Positions 28,870 through 40,364 of a DNA stretch of 64,000 nucleotides are shown piece after piece; position 1 is the stretch's first letter; each line of letters opens with the position of its first letter. This DNA comes from an uncultured Saprospiraceae bacterium (lineage in GTDB: Bacteria; Bacteroidota; Bacteroidia; Chitinophagales; Saprospiraceae): assembly GCA_937934275.1 (NCBI GenBank), contig CALHAM010000041.1:32182-96181 (forward strand). Direction: 5' to 3'. Below the pieces are notes generated by a model that had not been told where the DNA came from, searched no databases, and was given only the letters and a program-made list of their open reading frames with translations. A program made the translations under genes and the position numbers.

Positions 28870-30207
28870 ATGTTTATGACTCGGCAGACCCTTGTTGTGG
28901 CGTTGTTGCTTTTGTTGGCTCAGGCGTGCAGTCCGCTGCGGCAAGCCCGGCGAACCGAGCAAGCCGTAGAGCGCTCGGCGGTGTTTGCGCAGGGTCTGAC
29001 GGGTTTTGCCTTGCTCGATGCTGAAACGGGTCGCCTTCTGGCCAACGTCCGCGGTGATCGCTACTTCACTCCGGCCTCCAACGCCAAAATTCTGACTCTT
29101 GCAGCTTGCTTACAGCTGTTGCCCGACACCCTCCCCGCCCTTGAAGTGCGGCCCTTTGCTACCTCAGCAGCTGAAACCACGCCGCGCCTGTTGGTGCGAG
29201 GCTTGGGCGATCCCTCCTTCTTACATCCGCATTTCCAGCAATGGCAAGGTCCTTTCGAATTCCTGCGCCGGCGTCCAGAGCCGCTGTGGCTTTGCCCGCG
29301 CCCCGAGCGCATCGAGCGTTTCGGCCCTGGCTGGGCGTGGGACGACTACGCCGAGGACTTTCAGCCCGAGCGCAGCGCCTTACCCCTCTATGGCCACCTG
29401 CTGTACATTCGCTCCTCTACCTCAGGCGGCGTGAAGGTGTGGCCGTCCCGCTTTCGCGACAGCTGTCGCACAGAGGCCGCCTGCTCGGCGCCAAGGCGAA
29501 GCGAATGGACCAACCGCTGGACGTTGCCCGCCCCCACAGCAACCGAACCCACGACCTACTGGTCGCCCTTCATTCCCAACAACTTACCTCAACTGCTGGC
29601 CGATACGCTCGGCAAAAGCACCGAGTGGCTGCCCGACTCGCTGCAACAACACCTGCCTTCCGACGGCTGGCAAACCCTCTACGGCACCCCCTTAGACACC
29701 GTGCTGCGCCGGCTCATGTATCAGAGCGACAATTTCATCGCCGAGCAGCTGCTGCTCATGTGCGCCGATCGCCGCTTTGGCTCTCTTCAAACCGATACCC
29801 TTATTCGCTGGTTGCTGGACAGCGCCTGGGCCGACCTGCCGCAGCGCCCTCGGTGGGTAGATGGCTCCGGCCTGTCGCGCTACAACCTCATCTCTCCGCT
29901 GAGCCTCGCCCACCTGTTGCGCAAACTTTGGCAACAGCAACCCCGCGAGCGTTTGTTCAACCTCTTCGCCGCCGGCGGACGCGACGGCACCCTTTCCCGC
30001 TGGTATGCTCCCGAACCGGGCGAAAACCCCTGGCTCTTCGCTAAAACCGGAACCCTTAGCGGTGTCCATTGTCTGAGCGGCTATCTAGTGGCTCGCAGCG
30101 GACGGGTACTCGTCTTTAGCTTCATGCACACCAACTTTGTAGGCAGCAGCACTCCTTGGAAACGCCAAATGGAACAACTCCTGCGTCAGCTGCGCCAGCA
30201 ATACTAA
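28870..30207 (+). CDS. D-alanyl-D-alanine carboxypeptidase/endopeptidase (PBP4, S13 family)
   Basis: YFTPASNAKILTLAACL (SxxK), VDGSGLSRYNLIS (SxN), LFAKTGTLSGVHCLSGYL (KTG). Confidence 0.93.
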   Translation: MFMTRQTLVVALLLLLAQACSPLRQARRTEQAVERSAVFAQGLTGFALLDAETGRLLANVRGDRYFTPASNAKILTLAACLQLLPDTLPALEVRPFATSAAETTPRLLVRGLGDPSFLHPHFQQWQGPFEFLRRRPEPLWLCPRPERIERFGPGWAWDDYAEDFQPERSALPLYGHLLYIRSSTSGGVKVWPSRFRDSCRTEAACSAPRRSEWTNRWTLPAPTATEPTTYWSPFIPNNLPQLLADTLGKSTEWLPDSLQQHLPSDGWQTLYGTPLDTVLRRLMYQSDNFIAEQLLLMCADRRFGSLQTDTLIRWLLDSAWADLPQRPRWVDGSGLSRYNLISPLSLAHLLRKLWQQQPRERLFNLFAAGGRDGTLSRWYAPEPGENPWLFAKTGTLSGVHCLSGYLVARSGRVLVFSFMHTNFVGSSTPWKRQMEQLLRQLRQQY

Positions 30208-30386
30208 CCGAGGAAGGCGGTAAAGGAAGTTGCCCCCCGAATAGCTCGAAAAATGAAAAATGGCAAGTGTCTGAGCCAGTGCAGAGAAGCCCGTCAGAGA
30301 TGTCCCCGCTTTTAACAAATTGCGGCGCAAATGCGTACAGAAGCCCGTAGGGCTGCCCCCGTTTGTAGCCTTTGCGGACGCAATCG

Positions 30387-32066
30387 TTATTTCACCCATT
30401 CTATACGGATGTAGAAGTTTTCATCCACCTGGATGTCGGCCGGATTGAGCCGTTGGACGGAGAGCGTTTTCCATTGGGTGGTTGGGTACAGGAAGGTCCA
30501 ATTTCGCGGAGCAAGGCTTATTTTCACCGGCATATCGAAGTCAGGGATGCAATTGCTCCAGCGATAGGCGAGTTGTTTTTTTTCGACTCGGCATTCGAGT
30601 ACGGGTATTTGGGTGTGACGCAGGTATTGCTCAAAGACCTTTTCCAAATTTTTGCCGGTGTGTTGAGTAAGGTAAGCCTCTACCTGAGCACTGCTGACGG
30701 TTTGATGGTAAAAATCGCAATTTAGTCCGCGGAGGACACTGCGCCACAGCGAGTCGTTATTCACGATTTGGCGGATGGTGTGCAACAGGTTGGCGCCTTT
30801 AGGGTACATGTCTTGCGAGCCGCGCGTATTGACGCCATAGGGGCCAATGATAGGAGCGGCATTAGCGATGGAGCGGCGCAGCCCGCGTAAGTATTCGGCA
30901 CCGGCCGATTTGCCGTAAAAGTACTCGACGAAGAGACCCTCGCTGTAGGAAGTGAAGCCTTCGTGGATCCACATGTCGGCGATATCGCTGTACGTAATGT
31001 TGTTGGCAAACCATTCGTGCCCAGACTCGTGGATGATGATGTAGTCCCATTTTTTGCCGTATCCGGAGTTGGAGAGGTCGCGGCCCAAGTAGCCGTTTCG
31101 ATAGCCGTTTCCGTAGGCGACGGCGCTTTGGTGTTCCATGCCGAGGAAGGGAGTTTCCACCAGTTTATAGCCGTCTTCGTAGAAAGGGTAGGGGCCAAAC
31201 CAGTACTCAAAGGCGCGAAGCATATCTTTAGCCTGTCGGAATTGTGTTTTTGCCTTGAGAAGGTTTTCGGGCAAAACGTAGTAGTCAAGCGTGAGGAGGC
31301 CTTTTTCGCCGTGGAAGGTGTCGGCGAAGTGCTCATAAACAGCAACGTTGAGAGTAACGCCGTAGTTGTTGATGGGGTTTTGGACGTGCCATTCAAAAGT
31401 ACGTGTGCTGTCGGGGTTTTCCCAGATTTGGCGCAGGCGTCCGTTAGAGATGGCCTGATAAGGTATAGGTACGGTTAAGATGACAGTTTGAGAGTCGGGT
31501 TCATCGGCGGGGTGGTCTTTGCAAGGCCACCAAACGCTGGCGCCTAGGCCTTGACAGGAGGTAGCCACGAAGTGGCGCCCGAGGCTATCGCGTGCCCAAC
31601 TAAAGCCGCCGTCCCAAGGGGCATTGCGCGCACGGCGCGGGCGTCCGCGATAATGAAGGGTCAGGGTTTCTATTGAGCCGGGCACTTGCTCTTTTCTTAA
31701 TTTTAGGTGGTAAATGCCTTTAGTAACTCGCTCGACGCTCAGAGTTTCGCCCTCTTGCTCAGCGCGCTCAAGAAGGAGTGGGGGCTGCAGGTCAATTTGC
31801 ATGACTTGCCCGGGTTTCAGCACTCGGTAGTGGATTTCGTTGCTGCCGCTAATGCGCTGCGAGTCCAAGTTTGGCTGAATAGTGAGGCGATAGTAAGTAA
31901 CATCCCACCAGGCGCGCTCCGGCGTAATGCTACCGCGCAAAGTATCTTCTAAGGTGAATATTCGTGTTTGGGCAAGAGCACAAAAGCTTCCTGTCCACAA
32001 CAGGAAAGCTGTCACGAAAATTGGTTTCGTCATGAGCACTGATATTTTGGGCAAAAGTAAAGGCAA
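30387..32066 (-). CDS. M1 family metallopeptidase
   Basis: IIIHESGHEWFANNITYSDIADMWIHEGFTSYSEGL. Confidence 0.92.
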   Translation of the reverse strand: MPLLLPKISVLMTKPIFVTAFLLWTGSFCALAQTRIFTLEDTLRGSITPERAWWDVTYYRLTIQPNLDSQRISGSNEIHYRVLKPGQVMQIDLQPPLLLERAEQEGETLSVERVTKGIYHLKLRKEQVPGSIETLTLHYRGRPRRARNAPWDGGFSWARDSLGRHFVATSCQGLGASVWWPCKDHPADEPDSQTVILTVPIPYQAISNGRLRQIWENPDSTRTFEWHVQNPINNYGVTLNVAVYEHFADTFHGEKGLLTLDYYVLPENLLKAKTQFRQAKDMLRAFEYWFGPYPFYEDGYKLVETPFLGMEHQSAVAYGNGYRNGYLGRDLSNSGYGKKWDYIIIHESGHEWFANNITYSDIADMWIHEGFTSYSEGLFVEYFYGKSAGAEYLRGLRRSIANAAPIIGPYGVNTRGSQDMYPKGANLLHTIRQIVNNDSLWRSVLRGLNCDFYHQTVSSAQVEAYLTQHTGKNLEKVFEQYLRHTQIPVLECRVEKKQLAYRWSNCIPDFDMPVKISLAPRNWTFLYPTTQWKTLSVQRLNPADIQVDENFYIRIEWVK

Positions 32067-32193
32067 AACGCCTGTTGTCTACGGATGATAGCGGAAGGGC
32101 GAAGTTGCTTTGACGATCTTCTTTCGAGGCAAAACCTTGCAGCGGGCCTGTTTGTCTATATCTTGCGCTTTCAAATAGCGCCTTGCCGAGCAC

Positions 32194-34263
32194 ATGAATC
32201 GCCTTCAATACGAGTCTTCGCCTTATCTGCGACAACACGCCCACAACCCAGTGGATTGGTATGCCTGGAAGCCTGAGGCCTTCGAGCGGGCGCGCCGCGA
32301 AAACAAGCCCATTCTGGTCAGCATTGGCTACTCCACGTGCCATTGGTGCCATGTGATGGAGCGCGAGTCTTTCGAAAATCCGGACATTGCTGCCTTCATG
32401 AACGAACATTTTGTCAACATCAAGGTGGATCGCGAGGAGCGCCCGGATGTGGACGCCATCTACATGGAGGCTTGTCAGATTTTAACAGGTAGCGGCGGCT
32501 GGCCGTTGAACTGCTTCTTGACGCCCGAGGGCAAGCCCTTCTATGCTGGCACGTATTTTCCGCCGCGTCCGGCCTACAATCGCCCTTCCTGGTTGCAGTT
32601 GTTGCAGCATATGGCCAATGCATGGGAAACGAAGCGCGAGACCGTATACGAACAGGCGGAGCGCTTAGTGAAGTACTTGGAGCGCAACGACAACCTTTTT
32701 GTTGAGCCGCTGCCGTCGGAGCTGACCACCCAGCCCCTGCCAGCGCAGTCGGCCTTAGAGAACATGTACTACGCTATGCGCGAACACTTCGACCGCGCGG
32801 AGGGAGGCTTTGGCGGAGCGCCTAAATTTCCGTCATCTATGGCGCTGCATTTTTTGCTCTATTACTACCGGCTGTCGGGCAATGCAGAGGCTCTGGAACA
32901 TGCCCTGTTTTCGTTAGACAAAATGATTGGGGGCGGCATTTACGACCAGTTGGGCGGCGGCTTTGCCCGCTACGCTACGGACAGAACGTGGTTGGTGCCT
33001 CACTTTGAAAAAATGCTCTACGACAATGCCCTGCTCGTCAGCGTGCTGGCCGACGCCTGCCGGCTGCTTCAGGAAGCGGGCGATGCGCGCGCGCAGCAGC
33101 GCCGAAAGCGCTATGAGGCGGTCATCGAAGAAACGCTCGAATTTGTGCGCCGCGAGATGACTCACCCCGAAGGTGCCTTTTTCGCTGCTTTAGATGCCGA
33201 CTCCGAAGGAGTGGAGGGCAAATTTTACGTCTGGAAAAAATCGGAAATTGAAACCCTACTGGGCAGCGATGCCGAGGCGTTCTGCGCGCTCTACGGCGTG
33301 TCGGAAGAGGGCAACTGGGAAGGAGTCAACATTTTATGGCGGGCCGTAGACTTAGAAGAGTACGCTCAACTACACGACCTCGAGGTCGAAGCGCTGCGGC
33401 AACAGGCGCGCCATTGGCGCCAACGCCTCCTAAAGTATCGCTCGCAGCGCATTCGCCCGGCGCTCGACGACAAAGTGCTGCTGAGCTGGAATGCGCTCAT
33501 GGCTTCTGCGTATGCTCAGGCTTCTACTGCTCTGGAAAGAGCAGAGTACCGAGAGGCAGCGGTGCGCAATGTGGATTTTTTGCTTCAGCACTTGGTGGAT
33601 GCAAATGGACGCCTCCTGCACAGTTGGAAAGACGGAAAAGCCCAACATGCAGCGGTGCTAGAGGATTACGCCTTCCTCATCGCAGCCCTGCTCGACGTTT
33701 GGCACATCACTTTTGAACAGCGCTACTTGGAGCACGCGCAGCGACTGACCGAAGCGGTTTACACCTATTTCTACGATGAGCAAACTGATTTGTTCTTCTA
33801 CACCGCCGCCGACCAAACCGACGTTATCCTGCGAAAAAAAGATCTCTACGACAACGCCACCCCATCGGGCAATAGTACCATGATGCACAACCTCCAGCGC
33901 CTGAGCCTTCTCCTGGACCGCAACGACTGGCGGGAGCACGTTTCGCGGGTGCTCGAAAAAATGCGCCCTACACTAGAGCGCTACCCCCTATCGTTCGAGC
34001 GCTGGGTGTTGGCCTTCCTCTTCCAAGTGCGCCCTCGGCCTGAGGTAGCAGTGGTTGGGCCAGGAGCTTTGCAGGCAGCCCAAGAGTTGCAGCGCTATTT
34101 TACCTGGAATGCCGTTGTAGCTGCTGCTGAGCATCCGAATCCGAATAGCCCACTTTTGCGCGGCAAAGCATCTGAGGGTCGCACCTTACTTTATTATATA
34201 TGTCAGAATTACGCCTGTCAACGTCCTGTTCGGACGCTCCAAGAGGCCTTAACGCTTTTGTAA
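32194..34263 (+). CDS. Thioredoxin domain-containing protein (DUF255/YyaL, spermatogenesis-associated protein 20 family)
   Basis: [60 protein letters not shown]. Confidence 0.95.
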   Translation: MNRLQYESSPYLRQHAHNPVDWYAWKPEAFERARRENKPILVSIGYSTCHWCHVMERESFENPDIAAFMNEHFVNIKVDREERPDVDAIYMEACQILTGSGGWPLNCFLTPEGKPFYAGTYFPPRPAYNRPSWLQLLQHMANAWETKRETVYEQAERLVKYLERNDNLFVEPLPSELTTQPLPAQSALENMYYAMREHFDRAEGGFGGAPKFPSSMALHFLLYYYRLSGNAEALEHALFSLDKMIGGGIYDQLGGGFARYATDRTWLVPHFEKMLYDNALLVSVLADACRLLQEAGDARAQQRRKRYEAVIEETLEFVRREMTHPEGAFFAALDADSEGVEGKFYVWKKSEIETLLGSDAEAFCALYGVSEEGNWEGVNILWRAVDLEEYAQLHDLEVEALRQQARHWRQRLLKYRSQRIRPALDDKVLLSWNALMASAYAQASTALERAEYREAAVRNVDFLLQHLVDANGRLLHSWKDGKAQHAAVLEDYAFLIAALLDVWHITFEQRYLEHAQRLTEAVYTYFYDEQTDLFFYTAADQTDVILRKKDLYDNATPSGNSTMMHNLQRLSLLLDRNDWREHVSRVLEKMRPTLERYPLSFERWVLAFLFQVRPRPEVAVVGPGALQAAQELQRYFTWNAVVAAAEHPNPNSPLLRGKASEGRTLLYYICQNYACQRPVRTLQEALTLL

Positions 34264-34267
34264 GAAC

Positions 34268-35254
34268 ATGAAAAGGCGCATCTACCTTTGGCTTTTCTTG
34301 CTGGCGGCGCCTTGGGTGCTGCAGGGGCAGCAACTGCCCCAATACAGCCTATACATGCTCAACCCCTATGCCTACAATCCGGCCTACGCGGGTGTAGCCG
34401 GCACCTTATTCGCTCATGGCGCCTATCGACAGCAGTGGTCTGGGTTGAGGGGGGCTCCAGAAAGTCAGTATTTAGATGCTCATTTGCCGCTCTTCTTTTT
34501 GCGCGGCGGGGCGGGGATTCGCCTGGAAAACGATAAGATCGGCGCCCATCGCACTACGCGCGCCGCCCTCCACTATGCTCACCACCTGGATGTGGGTCGC
34601 GCGGGCTTGCTCTCTGTAGGAGTGGGCATCGGATACATCCAATACGCCCTGGATGGCGGGCAACTGCGCACACCGGATGGGATTTACGAGCCTGGTGGTG
34701 TTTTTACGCACAACGACCCACTGTTTCCGGAGGGAAGAGTTGTGGGCGCTGCTCCCCTAATGGAAGTGGGCCTGTTTTTTCGCCAACAGTACTTCGAACT
34801 GGGCGGAGCCGTGCAGCCTGCTTACGTGCCGACCCTAGCAATCACCGACCAGGGGGCTTTTCGTGTGCAATTGGTCCCTCAATACGTGGGCATGGGAAGC
34901 TATCGAGTTCAACTTTCAACCCAGCTGCTCTTGATGCCGTCTTTTTTACTCAAATTTGACCCAGCAGCAACGCAGGTAGAAATTTCAACGGCATTTCGCT
35001 GGCGAGAAAATACTTTTGCAGGTACTTCCTTCAGAGGAGTAACTTCTGCTGCGCGCGACGCAATGGTTCTGTTTGGCGGCTTTAAAATTACAGAAAAAAT
35101 TTCCTTCTTTTATTCATACGATATCCCACTTTCATCGTTATCTAATGTGCAAAAAGGCTCTCATGAGATTTTGCTAAGGTATGATCTTGGGAAACCGCTA
35201 ATAGCTGGGCGATTGCCGCCCATTATCTATAATCCGCGCTTCTTGGGAACTTAG
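34268..35254 (+). CDS. PorP/SprF family type IX secretion system membrane protein
   Basis: QLPQYSLYMLNPYAYNPAYAGVAGTLFAHGAYRQQWSGLRGAPESQYLDAHLPLF; directly precedes gldK. Confidence 0.9.
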   Translation: MKRRIYLWLFLLAAPWVLQGQQLPQYSLYMLNPYAYNPAYAGVAGTLFAHGAYRQQWSGLRGAPESQYLDAHLPLFFLRGGAGIRLENDKIGAHRTTRAALHYAHHLDVGRAGLLSVGVGIGYIQYALDGGQLRTPDGIYEPGGVFTHNDPLFPEGRVVGAAPLMEVGLFFRQQYFELGGAVQPAYVPTLAITDQGAFRVQLVPQYVGMGSYRVQLSTQLLLMPSFLLKFDPAATQVEISTAFRWRENTFAGTSFRGVTSAARDAMVLFGGFKITEKISFFYSYDIPLSSLSNVQKGSHEILLRYDLGKPLIAGRLPPIIYNPRFLGT

Positions 35255-35456
35255 CGACCTAACTGTGTCGGAGTTATGAACTAAAAAAACAAAAATACAT
35301 ATCGGCCGGCGTTAAAACTGCGTTAAGGAGCGGCCTGTGCAGGTAGGTCGTCGAGACAAAAACCAATTTTGTTTGGATAAGTTTTTTGGGATCGAATTTA
35401 ATCCTCTACCTTTACGACCGTTTTTTCCAGGCAAATAATAAAAAAGGCAAACACGG

Positions 35457-36725
35457 GTGTCAAACATGGAAAAACTACAAAAATCGTTACTGCTACTGTT
35501 TCTCCTCGCGGTTTCGGCCGCTTCTTGCGGTCGAAAAGAAACCGGCGAACTCATTGGCGTTCAGAATCGGCCCAAGTGGAAGGGGATTAACCCCTACGGC
35601 ATGGTTTATGTTCCGTCGGGAACACTGCATGTCGGCGTGGGGGATGAAGACCTCAGCCGCCAGTTAGTGGCGCGTCCTAAGGCCATCTCTATCCAAGGGT
35701 TCTTCATGGACGAGACGGAAATCACGAACAATGAGTATCGCCAATTTGTGTACTGGGTGCGCGACTCCTTGGCGCACGACAAACTCGGTCACTTCAAGGA
35801 AGACGACGCAGGCGATTTTGAAAAACAGATGATTGACTGGGAGCAGAAAATTGACTGGGAAGACGAAGAAGTAATTGCCGAGTTGGATGAGCTCTTCTAT
35901 CCGGCTAACGAGCGCTTTGACGGTCGCAAAGAGCTAGACCCGAGCAAATTTGTCTACGAATACCAATGGTACGATTGGCAACGCGCAGCGCACGATCGCA
36001 ATAGCAGCCGCACGAGTCACATCCGGAAAGAGAAGGTTAAAATTTATCCCGATACCTTGTGCTGGATTCGCGACTATGCCTACTCTTACAACGAGCCGAT
36101 GACGCGCAATTACTTCTGGCACCCGGCATTCGACGATTATCCAGTTGTCGGCGTCAACTGGAAGATGGCCAAAGCCTTCTGCCACTGGCGCACCAAACTG
36201 TGGAACGCTTACAGTGCCGAAGCAGGTGTCAATTCCGAGGATTTCCGCTTGCCCACTGAGCACGAATGGGAGTATGCCGCTCGCGGAGGCCGCGAAGGGG
36301 CTACCTATCCGTGGGGAAGCTACTACACCCGCAACGCTAAAGGGTGTCTGCTGGCCAACTTCAAACCCGGTCGCGGCAACTACCCTGAAGATGGCGGCCT
36401 CTACACCGTAAGAGCAGACGCTTACTACCCGAACGACTACGGCCTATATTGCATGGCCGGCAATGTTGCGGAATGGACCGAAACGGCTTACTTCGAGAAC
36501 GCCTATTCCTTCATGCACGACCTCAACCCAGATATTCGCTACGACGCTAAGGAAGAAGATCCCATTACCGCTAAACGCAAAGTCATTCGCGGCGGCTCCT
36601 GGAAAGACATCGCCTATTTCCTGCAGACGGGTACGCGCTCGTGGGAATATCAGGATACCACGAAATGCTACATTGGCTTCCGCTGTGTGTTGACCTTCTT
36701 GGGCCGCTCCATCAATGATTTCTAA
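35457..36725 (+). CDS. gldK: Gliding motility/T9SS lipoprotein GldK (PorK), FGE-sulfatase domain
   Basis: Lipobox AASCGRKE; YVPSGTLHVG, MDETEITNNEYRQFVYWV, CMAGNVAEWTETAY, IRGGSWKDIAYFLQ; order K-L-M-N. Confidence 0.95.
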   Translation: MSNMEKLQKSLLLLFLLAVSAASCGRKETGELIGVQNRPKWKGINPYGMVYVPSGTLHVGVGDEDLSRQLVARPKAISIQGFFMDETEITNNEYRQFVYWVRDSLAHDKLGHFKEDDAGDFEKQMIDWEQKIDWEDEEVIAELDELFYPANERFDGRKELDPSKFVYEYQWYDWQRAAHDRNSSRTSHIRKEKVKIYPDTLCWIRDYAYSYNEPMTRNYFWHPAFDDYPVVGVNWKMAKAFCHWRTKLWNAYSAEAGVNSEDFRLPTEHEWEYAARGGREGATYPWGSYYTRNAKGCLLANFKPGRGNYPEDGGLYTVRADAYYPNDYGLYCMAGNVAEWTETAYFENAYSFMHDLNPDIRYDAKEEDPITAKRKVIRGGSWKDIAYFLQTGTRSWEYQDTTKCYIGFRCVLTFLGRSINDF

Positions 36726-36868
36726 TCATCTCATTGGTCTATGGGGCTAAACCAGTATTGCGTGCGAACCCTGTACCATTCACGCGCTCTCAAAGGCGAT
36801 TTCCTAAAGACAGGATTAAAAAAATCATCAAGAACAACTCTTCTTAAACTGCTAAAAAGTTTTTAACA

Positions 36869-37471
36869 ATGGGTTTCCAAAGTTTCGTCAAATCCAAACC
36901 ATTCAAGTATTTCAAGAACTTCATCATCGGTCTGGGCGCGTCCATCGTGCTCATGGGTGCTCTTTTCAAGCTGGAAAGCTGGGAGGGCGCTTCAGAAATG
37001 TTAATCGTCGGCCTTTCGGTAGAAGCCATCATCTTCCTTTTTTTGGGCATCATTGGCCCGGAGCCAGATTATTACTGGCACAAGCTGTATCCCGGTTTGG
37101 ATGACTACAACTCCCGCATCCAACCGCTGACGGCTGGTCCCAATCCGAACATGCCGGAAGTAGCTCCGCTGCACGGCGATGTGGTGGAGCGCCAATTAGG
37201 AGGAATGCTGACCGAGCTGCAGTCAATGTCTAAGAGCCTTGCTGCACTCAAAGCCTTGCAAGAAGTGGACTTTTCAGGCACGAAAGAGCAGATCAAGTCC
37301 ATGTCGAACTTCTACACTAAGATGAATGAGGCCATGGCCGATATGGCCCGTTCCGCTGAAGATGTCCGTCAGTACAAAGACCAGTTGGCCTCTCTAAACA
37401 AGAACCTGAGTTCCCTAAACACCGTCTACGGCAACATGCTGGCCGCTATGGCCAACATCGGCCGCCAATAA
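36869..37471 (+). CDS. gldL: Gliding motility/T9SS protein GldL (PorL)
   Basis: Two N-terminal TM helices, KFFKNFIIGLGASIVLMGALFKLESWEGA-like start, coiled-coil C-terminus; synteny. Confidence 0.93.
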   Translation: MGFQSFVKSKPFKYFKNFIIGLGASIVLMGALFKLESWEGASEMLIVGLSVEAIIFLFLGIIGPEPDYYWHKLYPGLDDYNSRIQPLTAGPNPNMPEVAPLHGDVVERQLGGMLTELQSMSKSLAALKALQEVDFSGTKEQIKSMSNFYTKMNEAMADMARSAEDVRQYKDQLASLNKNLSSLNTVYGNMLAAMANIGRQ

Positions 37472-37538
37472 ATCAGGCCCTGAGCGCGCAAACTGACTGC
37501 AAACCTCCTGTTTAACAACACTTAAAGACAACTACGAC

Positions 37539-39086
37539 ATGTCCATACCAAAGGAGCCGCGGCAGTTGATGATCAACCTGATGTACTTGGTGTTGACCGC
37601 ACTGCTCGCCTTGAACGTATCAGCCGAAGTTATGAACGCCTTCTTCTCGCTCGATAGAGGCTTGAAAGGGAGCCGCAATATCGTCGAGAAAAGCAATGAA
37701 ACCATTATGGAAAATATCAACAAACAGGCTGATGCTTACCGCAAACCGGAGAATGAAAAGTACCGCGAGAATGCTAAACAGGCGCTGGCGTTAGCCGAAG
37801 AATTCACCGCCTATATCGACGGCGTTCGTCAGAAGCTGTTCGATAAAGCCGGTGGCCCATCCAAAAGCGACCCAACCATTCCCAAAGACATCCGCAACAA
37901 GGACATTACCACGCGCATGTTTGTGTTGGGCGAGGCGGGTGCCAAGGAAGGCATCGGTTTTGAAATAGAGCGCAAAATCAAAGACTTGCGCAACAAGTTG
38001 TTGGAGTTGGCCGACAACGATCCTGAAGTGGCTGCCTCTATGCCCTTAGATGTGGAGCCGTTGCCTGCAAAGACTGATAAGACTAGCTGGGCCGACTTCA
38101 AATTCCGGCAAATGCCCGTAGCCGCTTGCTTTCCCATCCTGGGCAAAATTCAAAGCGATGCTAAGGCGTCCTCTTCAGCAGTGCTCAATTATTGTTTGAA
38201 GAAAGTAGCAGGTGAGGATATCAAGTTCGATGCCTTCCAGCCGGCCATCAGCGCTCCGAAAGGTTACGTCATCGCAGGAGAAAAGTATGAGGCGGATATC
38301 TTCCTCAGCGCCTACAGCACTAACGCAGACAACATTAGCATTTCTGTAGATGGCCGTCCCCTACCTATAAAAGATGGTGTGGCTAAATATGAAGTCATGA
38401 CCTCTTCCACGGGCGTTAAGTCGTATAAGGTAACGATCAACGTGAAAAACCCGCTGACGGGTGAAGTGAAGACCTATTCTAAAGACTTCCAGTACGAAGT
38501 GGGTCGTCGCTCTGCCTCCATCCAGCTGGATAAAATGAACGTTTTCTACATTGGCGTAGACAACCCGATCTCTATATCAGCTGCGGGGGTGTCTTCCAAC
38601 GAACTAAACGTGTCCGCATCAGGTGCGGGCATCTCTCTCAATAAGGATGGCCCTTCGCACTACCAAGTGCGCGTAACCACGCCGGGAGAAGCCACCATCA
38701 CCCTTTCGGGCGGGGGGCTTCCGCCTACCAAGTTCACCTATAAAGTAAAGCGCATCCCTGATCCCGTGCCGCTATTGGGCGCTCAACGCTTCGATAGCGC
38801 CATTCCGAACGGTACCTTCAAGGCGCAGGGCGGTGTAGCCGCTGTGCTGGAGAATTTTGACTTTGATGCCAAGTGTGAAGTCGCTGGCTACACGGTGGCC
38901 TATCAGAAAAAGCGCGCCGACGTGGTGGAAAAAACCAACAGCGGCGCCCGCTTCAACCCAGATGTACAAGACCTTATTCGGCGTGCTGAACCGGGCGATG
39001 TCTACTATTTCTTAGACATCCGTGCTAAATGCCCCGGCGACGTGGCCGCCCGCAAATTGGGCGATCTGGTCTTCAAAATTCGTTAA
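37539..39086 (+). CDS. gldM: Gliding motility/T9SS protein GldM (PorM)
   Basis: MSIPKEPRQLMINLMYLVLTALLALNVSAEVMNAFFSLDRGLKGSRNIVEKSN. Confidence 0.95.
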   Translation: MSIPKEPRQLMINLMYLVLTALLALNVSAEVMNAFFSLDRGLKGSRNIVEKSNETIMENINKQADAYRKPENEKYRENAKQALALAEEFTAYIDGVRQKLFDKAGGPSKSDPTIPKDIRNKDITTRMFVLGEAGAKEGIGFEIERKIKDLRNKLLELADNDPEVAASMPLDVEPLPAKTDKTSWADFKFRQMPVAACFPILGKIQSDAKASSSAVLNYCLKKVAGEDIKFDAFQPAISAPKGYVIAGEKYEADIFLSAYSTNADNISISVDGRPLPIKDGVAKYEVMTSSTGVKSYKVTINVKNPLTGEVKTYSKDFQYEVGRRSASIQLDKMNVFYIGVDNPISISAAGVSSNELNVSASGAGISLNKDGPSHYQVRVTTPGEATITLSGGGLPPTKFTYKVKRIPDPVPLLGAQRFDSAIPNGTFKAQGGVAAVLENFDFDAKCEVAGYTVAYQKKRADVVEKTNSGARFNPDVQDLIRRAEPGDVYYFLDIRAKCPGDVAARKLGDLVFKIR

Positions 39087-39203
39087 TCCAATTTAGCCCG
39101 GAATTGTGCGTTCCTCTGCTGTGTCATCACCTGTAGAAAATGCACAATTCCGGCTTTCTTTAGAGCGAATTTACTAAACACTCACCTCTAATCTTCTCAA
39201 ACC

Positions 39204-40085
39204 ATGTATGTTCTTCTTCGTTGGGCTGTTTTTGCCCTGCTTTTCTGCTCTGTGGGCACGTTGACTCTTGTGGCCCAAAACTATGGAGAAGTACGAGATG
39301 TACGCACTGAGGCCAGTGAGCCTGATGAATTCGGAGAAGTCTTAGACGACGTGGTGCCCAAAGAAACGATGAAAGAACGCCGTGTGCTGGATTATCAGCC
39401 CGTACGCGAAAGCGACATCATGTGGGAACGCCGCGTTTGGCGCATCATCGACGTGCGTGAAAAAATGAATCTTCCGTTTGCCTATCCGGAAGAACCATTT
39501 TTCCGCATCCTTTCAGATGCTGCTGTGAAAGGGGAATTGCCTGTCTACTCTGTAGATGACGACAAGTTCTCTAAGCGCCTGAGCACCGACGACGTCCTGG
39601 CTATGATGTCCAAGGCCGATACCATCGTCACTTTTGACCCAGAAACCTACGAAGAAAAAATTGAAGTGGTGCGCAACGACATCAACTGGGCTGATGTCAA
39701 ACGCTTCCGCATAAAAGAGGTCTGGTTCTTCGACAAAGAGACTTCCACGATGCAAGTCCGCATTTTAGGCATCGCACCCCTGATCGATGTTCGCGACAAC
39801 GATGGCAACTTCCGCTACGAAAAAGCCATGTTCTGGGTGTATTACCCACACGCTAGAAACCTCTTGGCTCGTCACCGCGTCTTCACGCTGGGTGGTAACA
39901 CGAACGCTACTATATCTTGGGAGGATTTCTTAGAACTGCGCTATTTCTCAAGCTTTATCATCAAGGAGTCGAACGTATACGACCGCCGTATCGAAGACTA
40001 CGCGCGTGGTACGGATGCCCTCTGGGAGTCGGAGCGCATCAAAAATGCCATTTTCAATTTCGAGCAAGACCTCTGGCAATATTGA
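39204..40085 (+). CDS. gldN: Gliding motility/T9SS protein GldN (PorN)
   Basis: REKMNLPFAYPEEPFFRILSDAAVKGELPVYSVDDDKFSKRLSTDDV; synteny. Confidence 0.94.
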   Translation: MYVLLRWAVFALLFCSVGTLTLVAQNYGEVRDVRTEASEPDEFGEVLDDVVPKETMKERRVLDYQPVRESDIMWERRVWRIIDVREKMNLPFAYPEEPFFRILSDAAVKGELPVYSVDDDKFSKRLSTDDVLAMMSKADTIVTFDPETYEEKIEVVRNDINWADVKRFRIKEVWFFDKETSTMQVRILGIAPLIDVRDNDGNFRYEKAMFWVYYPHARNLLARHRVFTLGGNTNATISWEDFLELRYFSSFIIKESNVYDRRIEDYARGTDALWESERIKNAIFNFEQDLWQY

Positions 40086-40114
40086 TTTAGCCCACATCTC
40101 AGGGGTGATTAAAA

Positions 40115-40157
40115 GGGAGGCTGCACAAAAACAGACAGTAGTTGCGCAGCCTCCCTT
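40115..40157 (+). terminator. Inverted repeat after gldN (probable terminator)
   Basis: GGGAGGCTGC (40115-40124) / GCAGCCTCCC (40146-40155), 10-bp perfect stem. Confidence 0.6.
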
Positions 40158-40254
40158 CTCCTTTGCCGCCGACATGGACAACATCACACGGTATTGCTGC
40201 TTAGAAGGTCCAGCCGCCTCAGTTCTCTAAACGATGCTGACCTAAGCTATCAAA

Positions 40255-40306
40255 CATCAAAAGGCCCATCCGATAAAACATCAGATGGGCCTTTTGATGC
40301 TTTTTT
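40255..40306 (+). terminator. Strong Rho-independent terminator
   Basis: CATCAAAAGGCCCATC (40255-40270) / GATGGGCCTTTTGATG (40284-40299), 16-bp perfect stem followed by C and TTTTTT. Confidence 0.85.
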
Positions 40307-40364
40307 CGGCGAGCTATTTTATGCAACTTGTTATCAGCATATCTCGCCTGCTCTTTTGAGCAAA